Positions 1-10,434 are shown, counted from the first letter of the stretch. The stretch: DNA of 64,000 bases from Hyperoodon ampullatus (GCA_949752795.1 CATKHW010000360.1:62001-126000); one strand, 5' to 3'. Numbers and translations: made by a program. The notes: generated by a model not told the origin, from the letters alone.

Positions 1-347
1 AGAGTAGCTGTTAGGCATTTGGACGGGCACATATCACTGTAATTTCCCGGCAGGAAGAAGAATTAACCAAATTCTCAGCCACCCACCGGGAACCAGTATA
101 GGTCCTGAACCAAAATTTTGGACTTGCGGTCAGCTCACCAAAAACGAGTTGAAAAATGGAGCTCAGGGGCACAGCAATTCACAAACTGGCCGAGTAATAA
201 AGGACAACTATCGTCCAAAAATCTGTTGAGGGAAGGCAACGAGGCGGACTTGAAAGCGAGGCAGAATAGCAGGAAACAGATTTCAAGAGGTACGTTGGAA
301 TCACCTTTAAAGCACAGGAAGAGGGGCACAACTTCGACAATGATGCA
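1..347 (+). repeat. Monomer module A1 (type example, copy 1): non-L1 sequence 5' of the palindrome
   Basis: I do not recognise this segment. It recurs in every monomer between the arbitrary start point and the palindrome, and continues from module A2 (1314-1739) of the preceding copy. It contains a 12-bp perfect palindrome at 110-121. An 87-codon frame beginning with TTG at 118 recurs in most copies, but it lacks an ATG start and is not supported as a gene. Most of the substitutions that define array subfamilies (for example those of copies 27, 28, 32 and 33) lie here. Confidence 0.8.
110..121. repeat. 12-bp perfect palindrome ccaaaattttgg
   Basis: This short self-complementary site lies in module A1 and recurs at the same offset in nearly all copies (for example 1849-1860). 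Copy 30 has lost the last G pair (a at 50541). No function is evident. Confidence 0.7.
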
Positions 348-421
348 CTTGGCCAAAAAGGGCGTATGCGTTTTCTCCTGAATATATTCAGGAGAAAACG
401 CATACGCCCTTTTTGGCCAAG
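348..421. repeat. 74-bp perfect spacer-less palindrome (type example, copy 1)
   Basis: Two 37-base arms meet at gaata|tattc without a loop: the left arm begins cttggccaaaaagggcgtat and the right arm ends with its exact reverse complement. The flanking bases (a on the left, c on the right) do not pair, so the symmetry ends sharply. It starts at 348, 2087, 3826, 5565, 7304, 9043, 10782, 12521, 14260, 15999, 17738, 19474, 21213, 22951, 24690, 26429, 28166, 29903, 31642, 33380, 35119, 36858, 38597, 40335, 42074, 43813, 45552, 47291, 49030, 50769, 52508, 54247, 55986, 57725, 59463, 61201 and 62939. By eye 30 copies are canonical and perfect, copy 5 is perfect with a paired change, and copies 3, 10, 16, 32, 35 and 37 have mismatches. 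DNA could extrude a cruciform; RNA from either strand would fold into a 37-bp hairpin. Confidence 0.97.
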
Positions 422-429
422 CAAGCAAG

Positions 430-950
430 CGGGCAATGCAAATCTGCACTACAAAGAAGTATCACTTCCCACCGGTCAAAAGGGACATCCACAAAATGTG
501 TAAGAACAATAAAGGCAAGACAGGCCCTGGAGAACAGGGAGCCTTGTTATGCTGATGGGCGGGATGTAAATTGCCAACTGCCTCTCTGGAGGAGTGCATT
601 CTGTTCCCTAAAACAAGTAAAGAACAGAGCTACAGAGCCAAGGGCACTACCAGCCTAGGGAATATACCTTGGGAAAACTGAAAATCAATAAGACAGAGCC
701 ACCCCAAAATTTAGGGCTGCACTGCATACAAGGACCTCAACTTGGATACACCTTAAGTATCCCAGAAAATATAAACATGGTTCAAAAAATTGTGGTACTT
801 ACGTACGATGGAATATCCCTCAGCCATGAAATCAATGTCATAAGACCAGTAGCAGCAAAATGGGTGGATTCAGGTACGATGATTCTAAGTGAAATAAGTC
901 ACACAGGAAAAGAAACTTATCATAAGATATCACTTATGAAGATCCTGTAA
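430..950 (+). pseudogene. Relic of the LINE-1 ORF2 C-terminus (type example, copy 1)
   Basis: Conceptual translation follows the C-terminal end of mammalian L1 ORF2p, the reverse transcriptase/endonuclease protein. In frame 1, from 436, MQICTTKKYHF resembles the family's MQIKTTMRYHL; GEQGALLC then TGA then W (529-558) resembles GEKGTLLHCWW, so a Trp codon has become TGA at 553-555; KLWYLRTMEYPSA (787-825) resembles KMWYIYTMEYYSA. A 1-bp deletion between 823 and 852 moves the match to frame 3, where PVAAKWVD and ILSEISHTEKETYHKISL resemble PFAATWMD and ILSEVSQTEKDKYHMISL. The TAA at 948-950 sits where ORF2 normally stops. The zinc-knuckle cysteines are partly lost: the first two are Gly and Pro, and the His is deleted. 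It cannot encode a working protein. The family sequence is from memory, not an alignment. The relic recurs at the same offset in all 37 copies. Confidence 0.9.
436..443 (+). promoter_or_regulatory. Octamer motif ATGCAAAT (possible POU-factor site)
   Basis: An exact match to the octamer bound by Oct-type POU factors lies 15 bases beyond the palindrome and recurs in almost every copy; copy 37 has lost it (a g replaces the t). The same eight bases are part of the L1 ORF2 sequence here, so the motif is most simply inherited from L1 and not selected. Binding is untested. Confidence 0.3.
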
Positions 951-1295
951 ACATGGCTACACTTGAACTGAGTTAGGAAAGAGAACAGTGTCTCACATTT
1001 AGAAAACACTCTTATACCTGCTTAAGGGGGAAGGAGAGGTGGGGTGATGCATAAAACCAGAGTTTGATATAAGCACAGGTACCGTTCCAAAAACCAACTA
1101 TGGAATAGACAAGACCTACACCGTCCTCAGCGAAAGGGACTCAAAACCCCATATTTCCCACAGAGGAAAATATCTGACTAGTAAGAATCTTAAAACCTAT
1201 GTATTGATATGTCTCCGTAAGGGAATCAAGTGTGTCTAGACTGGCATAAACATGGCAGCGAGAATCAGCTCAAACCCACTATAAAAAGGAATTTC
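951..1295 (+). repeat. Relic of the LINE-1 3' UTR (type example, copy 1)
   Basis: The sequence after the ORF2 stop can be followed along the L1 3' end of even-toed ungulates and whales: cacatttagaaaacactctt resembles the L1 stretch around 'cttagaaaacaaactta', and ggaaggagaggtggggtgat resembles its purine-rich tract. Further on, accaactatgg, cttaaaacctatgtattg and gggaatcaag occupy the order expected from 'aaccaacaagg', 'taataacctata' and 'tgaatcac'. Similarity is weak and patchy over the last 100 bases. The segment recurs in all copies and contains the 2-bp deletions that mark copies 11 and 16. Confidence 0.8.
1280..1287 (+). promoter_or_regulatory. TATA-like box TATAAAAA
   Basis: A consensus TATA element sits just before the A-rich tail and recurs in most copies (copy 6 has tataaaga). 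It falls where an L1 3' end becomes A-rich, so chance is a good explanation. No initiator or downstream gene can be pointed to; any promoter role for satellite transcription is speculative. Confidence 0.2.
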
Positions 1296-1313
1296 AAAAA
1301 CAAAACAAAAAAA
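1296..1313 (+). repeat. A-rich tract, probable relic of the L1 poly(A) tail
   Basis: The tract aaaaacaaaacaaaaaaa immediately follows the L1 3' UTR relic, where a poly(A) tail is expected, and recurs in every copy. It marks the 3' limit of the L1-derived part; sequence beyond it no longer resembles L1. No obvious target-site duplication links the bases after it (ctgggaaattc) to those before the L1 5' edge. Confidence 0.7.
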
Positions 1314-1739
1314 CTGGGAAATTCTTTACAATTCCTTCAGGGTCTCTGATGAAAGCTGGAATGACCCTATCTACAACGACAGCTGGATGTGGCATAAGGA
1401 GGGACACTTGGGACTGAGACGATTGGTGAGATTGGGTGAGCAAATGCAGACCCTTTAAAGCAATAATGCATGGCACCCATTCCATGGGTCCGAACTCTCC
1501 AGGTTGAAGGGAATATTACTACAGCTATAACATGTGCGGGAATCCTAGAGAACGGACACACTGTGAATACGAAAGGTTTCTAAAACTCAACGCATAGTCC
1601 CTCTCCTGGTGCTCCGGTTTGACTTTCCGTCTGCTTTACTATCAACCTCCCAACTTGGAGAGACAGCCCCTTTAACCTCTTGGTTCGCACAGGTTGCCAA
1701 TTTGGCAGTGGATGAAAGGGAAGAGGGAGAACCAATGAG
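1314..1739 (+). repeat. Monomer module A2 (type example, copy 1): non-L1 sequence 3' of the A-rich tail
   Basis: I do not recognise this segment, and it contains no gene. It includes small inverted repeats such as acccat-tcc-atgggt (near 1477-1491) and tgccaa-t-ttggca, both recurring in most copies. The frames read on its minus strand begin at non-ATG codons and break in divergent copies. It runs directly into module A1 of the next copy, so A2 plus A1 form one block of about 770 bp between the A-rich tail and the palindrome. Confidence 0.8.
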
Positions 1740-3478
1740 AGAGTAGCTGTTAGGCATTTGGACGGGCACATATCACTGTAATTTCCCGGCAGGAAGAAGA
1801 ATTAACCAAATTCTCAGCCACCCACCGGGAACCAGTATAGGTCCTGAACCAAAATTTTGGACTTGCGGTCAGCTCACCAAAAACGAGTTGAAAAATGGAG
1901 CTCAGGGGCACAGCAATTCACAAACTGGCCGAGTAATAAAGGACAACTATCGTCCAAAAATCTGTTGAGGGAAGGCAACGAGGCGGACTTGAAAGCGAGG
2001 CAGAATAGCAGGAAACAGATTTCAAGAGGTACGATGGAATCGCCTTTAAAGCACAGGAAGAGGGGCACAACTTCGACAATGATGCACTTGGCCAAAAAGG
2101 GCGTATGCGTTTTCTCCTGAATATATTCAGGAGAAAACGCATACGCCCTTTTTGGCCAAGCAAGCAAGCGGGCAATGCAAATCTGCACTACAAAGAAGTA
2201 TCACTTCCCACCGGTCAAAAGGGACATCCACAAAATGTGTAAGAACGAGAAAGGCAAGACAGGCCCTGGAGAACAGGGAGCCTTGTTATGCTGATGGGCG
2301 GGATGTAAATTGCCAACTGCCTCTCTGGAGGAGTGCATTCTGTTCCCTAAAACAAGTAAAGAACAGAGCTACAGAGCCAAGGGCACTACCAGTCTAGGGA
2401 ATATACCTTGGGAAAACTGAAAATCAATAAGACAGAGCCACCCCAAAATTTAGGGCTGCACTGCATACAAGGACCTCAACTTGGATACACCTTAAGTATC
2501 CCAGAAAATATAAACATGGTTCAAAAAATTGTGGTACTTACGTACGATGGAATATCCCTCAGCCATGAAATCAATGTCATAAGACCAGTAGCAGCAAAAT
2601 GGGTGGATTCAGGTACGATGATTCTAAGTGAAATAAGTCACACAGAAAAAGAAACTTATCATAAGATATCACTTATGAAGATCCTGTAAACATGGCTACA
2701 CTTGAACTGAGTTAGGAAAGAGAACAGTGTCTCACATTTAGAAAACACTCTTATACCTGCTTAAGGGGGAAGGAGAGGTGGGGTGATGCATAAAACCAGA
2801 GTTTGATATAAGCACAGGTACCGTTCCAAAAACCAACTATGGAATAGACAAGACCTACACCGTCCTCAGCGAAAGGGACTCAAAACCCCATATTTCCCAC
2901 AGAGGAAAATATCTGACTAGTAAGAATCTTAAAACCTATGTATTGATATGTCTCCGTAAGGGAATCAAGTGTGTCTAGACTGGCATAAACATGGCAGCGA
3001 GAATCAGCTCAAACCCACTATAAAAAGGAATTTCAAAAACGAAACAAAAAAACTGGGAAATTCTTTACAATTCCTTCAGGGTCTCTGATGAAAGCTGGAA
3101 TGACCCTATCTACAACGACAGCTGGATGTGGCATAAGGAGGGACACTTGGGACTGAGACGATTGGTGAGATTGGGTGAGCAAATGCAGACCCTTTAAAGC
3201 AATAATGCATGGCACCCATTCCATGGGTCCGAACTCTCCAGGTTGAAGGGAATATTACTACAGCTATAACATGTGCGGGAAACCTAGAGAACGGACACAC
3301 TGTGAATACGAAAGGTTTCTGAAACTCAACGCATAGTCCCTCTCCTGGTGCTCCGGTTTGACTTTCCGTCTGCTTTACTATCAACCTCCCAACTTGGAGA
3401 GACAGCCCCTTTAACCTCTTGGTTCGCACAGGTTGCCAATTTGGCAGAGGATGAAAGGGAAGAGGGAGAACCAATGAG
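1740..3478 (+). repeat. Satellite monomer 2
   Basis: 1739 bp. It carries gtacgatgg near 2030 (shared with copies 3, 4, 7 and 12) and gaacgagaaag near 2246 (shared with 4 and 6). The A-rich tract is interrupted (aaaacgaaac near 3040). Palindrome 2087-2160 perfect. Confidence 0.95.
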
Positions 3479-5217
3479 AGAGTAGCTGTTAGGCATTTGG
3501 ACGGGCACATATCACTGTAATTTCCCGGCAGGAAGAAGAATTAACCAAATTCTCAGCCACCCACCGGGAACCAGTATAGGTCCTGAACCAAAATTTTGGA
3601 CTTGCGGTCAGCTCACCAAAAACGAGTTGAAAAATGGAGCTCAGGGGCACAGCAATTCACAAACTGGCCGAGTAATAAAGGACAACTATCGTCCAAAAAT
3701 CTGTTGAGGGAAGGCAACGAGGCGGACTTGAAAGCGAGGCAGAATAGCAGGAAACAGATTTCAAGAGGTACGATGGAATCGCCTTTAAAGCACAGGAAGA
3801 GGGGCACAACTTCGACAATGATGCACTTGGCCAAAAAGGGCATATGCGTTTTCTCCTGAATATATTCAGGAGAAAACGCATACGCCCTTTTTGGCCAAGC
3901 AAGCAAGCGGGCAATGCAAATCTGCACTACAAAGAAGTATCACTTCCCACCGGTCAAAAGGGACATCCACAAAATGTGTAAGAACAAGAAAGGCAAGACA
4001 GGCCCTGGAGAACAGGGAGCCTTGTTATGCTGATGGGCGGGATGTAAATTGCCAACTGCCTCTCTGGAGGAGTGCATTCTGTTCCCTAAAACAAGTAAAG
4101 AACAGAGCTACAGAGCCAAGGGCACTACCAGTCTAGGGAATATTCCTTGGGAAAACTGAAAATCAATAAGACAGAGCCACCCCAAAATTTAGGGCTGCAC
4201 TGCATACAAGGACCTCAACTTGGATACACCTTAAGTATCCCAGAAAATATAAACATGGTTCAAAAAATTGTGGTACTTACGTACGATGGAATATCCCTCA
4301 GCCATGAAATCAATGTCATAAGACCAGTAGCAGCAAAATGGGTGGATTCAGGTACGATGATTCTAAGTGAAATAAGTCACACAGAAAAAGAAACTTATCA
4401 TAAGATATCACTTATGAAGATCCTGTAAACATGGCTACACTTGAACTGAGTTAGGAAAGAGAACAGTGTCTCACATTTAGAAAACACTCTTATACCTGCT
4501 TAAGGTGGAAGGAGAGGTGGGGTGATGCATAAAACCAGAGTTTGATATAAGCACAGGTACCGTTCCAAAAACCAACTATGGAATAGACAAGACCCACACC
4601 ATCTTCAGCGAAAGGGACTCAAAACCCCATATTTCCCACAGAGGAAAATATCTGACTAGTAAGAATCTTAAAACCTATGTATTGATATGTCTCCGTAAGG
4701 GAATCAAGTGTGTCTAGACTGGCATAAACATGGCAGCGAGAATCAGCTCAAACCCACTATAAAAAGGAATTTCAAAAACAAATCAAAAAAACAGGGAAAT
4801 TCTTTACAATTCCTTCAGGGTCTCTGATGAAGGCTGGAATGACCCTATCTACAACGACAGCTGGATGTGGCATAAGGAGGGACACTTGGGACTGAGACGA
4901 TTGGTGAGATTGGGTGAGCAAATGCAGACCCTTTAAAGCAATAATGCATGGCACCCATTCCATGGGTCCGAACTCTCCAGGTTGAAGGGAATATTACTAC
5001 AGCTATAACATGTGCAGGAAACCTAGAGAACGGACACACTGTGAATACGAAAGGTTTCTAAAACTCAACGAATAGTCCCACCCCTGGTGCTCCGGTTTGA
5101 CTTTCCGTCTGCTTTACTATCAACCTCCCAACTTGGAGAGACAGCCCCTTTAACCTCTTGGTTCGCACAGGTTGCCAATTTGGCAGTGGATGAAAGGGAA
5201 GAGGGAGAACCAATGAG
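3479..5217 (+). repeat. Satellite monomer 3
   Basis: 1739 bp. Private changes include tattccttgg near 4141, aaggtggaagg near 4503 and aaaacagggaaa near 4789. Palindrome 3826-3899 has one left-arm mismatch. Confidence 0.95.
3826..3899. repeat. Palindrome, copy 3, one mismatch
   Basis: The left-arm base at 3842 is a instead of g, giving an a/c mismatch with 3883. The change is a CpG-to-CpA transition, the type expected from cytosine methylation on the other strand. Confidence 0.9.
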
Positions 5218-6956
5218 AGAGTAGCTGTTAGGCATTTGGACGGGCACATATCACTGTAATTTCCCGGCAGGAAGAAGAATTAACCAAATTCTCAGCCACC
5301 CACCGGGAACCAGTATAGGTCCTGAACCAAAATTTTGGACTTGCGGTCAGCTCACCAAAAACGAGTTGAAAAATGGAGCTCAAGGGCACAGCAATTCACA
5401 AACTGGCCGAGTAATAAAGGACAACTATCGTCCAAAAATCTGTTGAGGGAAGGCAACGAGGCGGACTTGAAAGCGAGGCAGAATAGCAGGAAACAGATTT
5501 CAAGAGGTACGATGGAATCGTCTTTAAAGCACAGGAAGAGGGGCACAACTTCGACAATGATGCACTTGGCCAAAAAGGGCGTATGCGTTTTCTCCTGAAT
5601 ATATTCAGGAGAAAACGCATACGCCCTTTTTGGCCAAGCAAGCAAGCGGGCAATGCAAATCTGCACTACAAAGAAGTATCACTTCCCACCGGTCAAAAGG
5701 GACATCCACAAAATGTGTAAGAACGAGAAAGGCAAGACAGGCCCTGGAGAACAGGGAGCCTTGTTATGCTGATGGGCGGGATGTAAATTGCCAACTGCCT
5801 CTCTGGAGGAGTGCATTCTGTTCCCTAAAACAAGTAAAGAACAGAGCTACAGAGCCAAGGGCACTACCAGTCTAGGGAATATACCTTGGGAAAACTGAAA
5901 ATCAATAAGACAGAGCCACCCCAAAATTTAGGGCTGCACTGCATACAAGGACCTCAACTTGGATACACCTTAAGTATCCCAGAAAATATAAACATGGTTC
6001 AAAAAATTGTGGTACTTACGTACGATGGAATATCCCTCAGCCATGAAATCAATGTCATAAGACCAGTAGCAGCAAAATGGGTGGATTCAGGTACGATGAT
6101 TCTAAGTGAAATAAGTCACACAGAAAAAGAAACTTATCATAAGATATCACTTATGAAGATCCTGTAAACATGGCTACACTTGAACTGAGTTAGGAAAGAG
6201 AACAGTGTCTCACATTTAGAAAACACTCTTATACCTGCTTAAGGGGGAAGGAGAGGTGGGGTGATGCATAAAACCAGAGTTTGATATAAGCACAGGTACC
6301 GTTCCAAAAACCAACTATGGAATAGACAAGACCTACACCGTCCTCAGTGAAAGGGACTCAAAACCCCATATTTCCCGCAGAGGAAAATATCTGACTAGTA
6401 AGAATCTTAAAACCTATGTATTGATATGTCTCCGTAAGGGAATCAAGTGTGTCTAGACTGGCATAAACATGGCAGCGAGAATCAGCTCAAACCCACTATA
6501 AAAAGGAATTTCAAAAACAAAACAAAAAAACTGGGAAATTCTTTACAATTCCTTCAGGGTCTCTGATGAAAGCTGGAATGACCCTATCTACAACGACAGC
6601 TGGATGTGGCATAAGGAGGGACACTTGGGACTGAGACGATTGGTGAGATTGGGTGAGCAAATGCAGACCCTTTAAAGCAATAATGCATGGCACCCATTCC
6701 ATGGGTCCGAACTCTCCAGGTTGAAGGGAATATTACTACAGCTATAACATGTGCGGGAAACCTAGAGAACGGACACACTGTGAATACGAAAGGTTTCTAA
6801 AACTCAACGAATAGTCCCTCTCCTGGTGCTCCGGTTTGACTTTCCGTCTGCTTTACTATCAACCTGCCAACTTGGAGAGACAGCCCCTTTAACCTCTTGG
6901 TTCGTACAGGTTGCCAATTTGGCAGAGGATGAAAGGGAAGAGGGAGAACCAATGAG
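5218..6956 (+). repeat. Satellite monomer 4
   Basis: 1739 bp. First copy with the cccgcagag variant (near 6376) that prevails to the right. Private changes include ctcaagggc near 5380, gaatcgtct near 5515 and aacctgccaac near 6862. Palindrome 5565-5638 perfect. Confidence 0.95.
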
Positions 6957-8695
6957 AGAGTAGCTGTTAGGCATTTGGACGGTCATATATCACTGTAATT
7001 TCCCGGCAGGAAGAAGAATTAACCAAATTCTCAGCCACCCACCGGGAACCAGTATAGGTCCTGAACCAAAATTTTGGACTTGCGGTCAGCTCACCAAAAA
7101 CGAGTTGAAAAATGGAGCTCAGGGGCACAGCAATTCACAAACTGGCCGAGTAATAAAGGACAACTATCGTCCAAAAATCTGTTGAGGGAAGGCAACGAGG
7201 TGGACTTGAAAGCGAGGCAGAATAGCAGGAAACAGATTTCAAGAGGTACGTTGGAATCGCCTTTAAAGCACAGGAAGAGGGGCACAACTTCGACAATGAT
7301 GCACTTGGCCAACAAGGGCGTATGCGTTTTCTCCTGAATATATTCAGGAGAAAACGCATACGCCCTTGTTGGCCAAGCAAGCAAGCGGGCAATGCAAATC
7401 TGCACTACAAAGAAGTATCACTTCCCACCGGTCAAAAGGGACATCCACAAAATGTGTAAGAACAAGAAAGGCAAGACAGGCCCTGGAGAACAGGGAGCCT
7501 TGTTATGCTGATGGGCGGGATGTAAATTGCCAACTGCCTCTCTGGAGGAGTGCATTCTGTTCCCTAAAACAAGTAAAGAACAGAGCTACAGAGCCAAGGG
7601 CACTACCAGTCTAGGGAATATACCTTGGGAAAACTGAAAATCAATAAGACAGAGCCACCCCAAAATTTAGGGCTGCACTGCATACAAGGACCTCAACTTG
7701 GATACACCTTAAGTATCCCAGAAAATATAAACATGGTTCAAAAAATTGTGGTACTTACGTACGATGGAATATCCCTCAGCCATGAAATCAATGTCATAAG
7801 ACCAGTAGCAGCAAAATGGGTGGATTCAGGTACGATGATTCTAAGTGAAATAAGTCACACAGAAAAAGAAACTTATCATAAGATATCACTTATGAAGATC
7901 CTGTAAACATGGCTACACTTGAACTGAGTTAGGAAAGAGAACAGTGTCTCACATTTAGAAAACACTCTTATACCTGCTTAAGGGGGAAGGAGAGGTGGGG
8001 TGATGCATAAAACCAGAGTTTGATATAAGCACAGGTACCGTTCCAAAAACCAACTATGGAATAGACAAGACCTACACCATCCTCAGCGAAAGGGACTCAA
8101 AACCCCATATTTCCCGCAGAGGAAAATATCTGACTAGTAAGAATCTTAAAACCTATGTATTGATATGTCTCCGTAAGGGAATCAAGTGTGTCTAGACTGG
8201 CATAAACATGGCAGCGAGAATCAGCTCAAACCCACTATAAAAAGGAATTTCAAAAACAAAACAAAAAAACTGGGAAATTCTTTACAATCCCTTCAGGGTC
8301 TCTGATGAAGGCTGGAATGACCCTATCTACAACGACAGCTGGATGTGGCATAAGGAGGGACACTTGGGACTGAGACGATTGGTGAGATTGGGTGAGCAAA
8401 TGCAGACCCTTTAAAGCAATAATGCATGGCACCCATTCCATGGGTCCGAACTCTCCAGGTTGAAGGGAATATTACTACAGCTATAACATGTGCGGGAAAC
8501 CTAGAGAACGGACACACTGTGAATACAAAAGGTGTCTGAAACTCAACGAATAGTCCCTCTCCTGGTGCTCCGGTTTGACTTTCCGTCTGCTTTACTATCA
8601 ACCTCCCAACTTGGAGAGACAGCCCCTTTAACCTCTTGGTTCGCACAGGTTGCCAATTTGGCAGAGGATGAAAGGGAAGAGGGAGAACCAATGAG
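6957..8695 (+). repeat. Satellite monomer 5
   Basis: 1739 bp. Carries gaggtggac near 7198 (shared with copies 13 and 18). Palindrome 7304-7377 has the same change on both arms, so it remains fully paired. Private changes include acggtcatata near 6980 and aatacaaaaggtg near 8522. Confidence 0.95.
7304..7377. repeat. Palindrome, copy 5, paired change on both arms
   Basis: The left arm reads ggccaacaaggg, with c at 7313 for the usual a; the right arm reads cccttgttggcc, with g at 7368 for the usual t. These two positions pair exactly (7313 + 7368 = 7304 + 7377), so all 37 pairs are kept. No other copy has either change. Confidence 0.95.
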
Positions 8696-10434
8696 AGAGT
8701 AGCTGTTAGGCATTTGGACGGGCACATATCACTGTAATTTCCCGGCAGGAAGAAGAATTAACCAAATTCTCAGCCACCCACCGGGAACCAGTATAGGTCC
8801 TGAACCAAAATTTTGGACTTGCGTTCAGCTCACCAAAAACGAGTTGAAAAATGGAGCTCAGGGGCACAGCAATTCACAAACTGGCCGAGTAATAAAGGAC
8901 AACTATCGTCCAAAAATCTGTTGAGGGAAGGCAACGAGGCGGACTTGAAAGCGAGGCAGAATAGCAGGAAACAGATTTCAAGAGGTACGTTGGAATCGCC
9001 TTTAAAGCACAGGAAGAGGGGCACAACTTCGACAATGATGCACTTGGCCAAAAAGGGCGTATGCGTTTTCTCCTGAATATATTCAGGAGAAAACGCATAC
9101 GCCCTTTTTGGCCAAGCAAGCAAGCGGGCAATGCAAATCTGCACTACAAAGAAGTATCACTTCCCAACAGTCAAAGGGGACATCCACAAAATGTGTAAGA
9201 ACGAGAAAGGCAAGACAGGCCCTGGAGAACAGGGAGCCTTGTTATGCTGATGGGCGGGATGTAAATTGCCAACTGCCTCTCTGGAGGAGTGCATTCTGTT
9301 CCCTAAAACAAGTAAAGAACAGAGCTACAGAGCCAAGGGCACTACCAGTCTAGGGAATATACCTTGGGAAAACTGAAAATCAATAAGACAGAGCCACCCC
9401 AAAATTTAGGGCTGCACTGCATACAAGGACCTCAACTTGGATACACCTTAAGTATCCCAGAAAATATAAACATGGTTCAAAAAATTGTGGTACTTACGTA
9501 CGATGGAATATCCCTCAGCCATGAAATCAATGTCATAAGACCAGTAGCAGCAAAATGGGTGGATTCAGGTACGATGATTCTAAGTGAAATAAGTCACACA
9601 GAAAAAGAAACTTATCATAAGATATCACTTATGAAGATCCTGTAAACATGGCTACACTTGAACTGAGTTAGGAAAGAGAACAGTGTCTCACATTTAGAAA
9701 ACACTCTTATACCTGCTTAAGGGGGAAGGAGAGGTGGGGTGATGCATAAAACCAGAGTTTGATATAAGCACAGGTACCGTTCCAAAAACCAACTATGGAA
9801 TAGACAAGACCTACACCGTCCTCAGTGAAAGGGACTCAAAACCCCATATTTCCCGCAGAGGAAAATATCTGACTAGTAAGAATCTTAAAACCTATGTATT
9901 GATATGTCTCCGTAAGGGAATCAAGTGTGTCTAGACTGGCATAAACATGGCAGCGAGAATCAGCTCAAACTCACTATAAAGAGGAATTTCAAAAACAAAA
10001 CAAAAAAACTGGGAAATTCTTTACAATTCCTTCAGGGTCTCTGATGAAGGCTGGAATGACCCTATCTACAACGACAGCTGGATGTGGCATAAGGAGGGAC
10101 ACTTGGGACTGAGACGATTGGTGAGATTGGGTGAGCAAATGCAGACCCTTTAAAGCAATAATGCATGGCACCCATTCCATGGGTCCGAACTCTCCAGGTT
10201 GAAGGGAATATTACTACAGCTATAACATGTGCGGGAAACCTAGAGAACGGACACACTGTGAATACGAAAGGTTTCTGAAACTCAACGCATAGTCCCTCTC
10301 CTGGTGCTCCGGTTTGACTTTCCGTCTGCTTTACTATCAACCTCCCAACTTGGAGAGACAGCCCCTTTAACCTCTTGGTTCGCACAGGTTGCCAATTTGG
10401 CAGAGGATGAAAGGGAAGAGGGAGAACCAATGAG
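8696..10434 (+). repeat. Satellite monomer 6
   Basis: 1739 bp. Shares tgcgttcagc (near 8820) with copies 9 and 14 and cccaacagtcaaagggg (near 9163) with copies 10 and 15, so it resembles a mosaic of two units of the pentamer farther right. Palindrome 9043-9116 perfect. Confidence 0.95.

Larger units (their letters stand above)
1..1739 (+). repeat. Satellite monomer 1
   Basis: 1739 bp, the type copy used for module offsets. It has the cccacagag variant near 1160, shared with copies 2, 3 and 34. Private variants include aacaataaagg near 507, accagcctag near 650, acacaggaaaag near 901 and gggaatcct near 1538. Palindrome perfect. Confidence 0.95.

Noticed and set aside
118..381. Recurring 87-codon plus-strand frame in every monomer
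   Set aside because: It starts at TTG, runs into the palindrome, is in unrecognised sequence and changes residues freely between copies. It is a by-product of the repeat.
348..421. Palindrome as an intrinsic transcription terminator or CRISPR repeat
   Set aside because: The context is mammalian satellite with 1739-bp spacing. There is no adjacent gene or spacer series, and the stem has no T-run following it.
135..449. Recurring 104-codon and 85-codon minus-strand frames across the palindrome
   Set aside because: They begin at non-ATG codons and read through both palindrome arms; they persist only because the repeat is homogeneous. No protein family is recognised.
1296..1313. Simple-sequence microsatellite
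   Set aside because: The A-rich tract is short, constant among copies and placed at the L1 3' end, so a poly(A) relic explains it better than an independent microsatellite.
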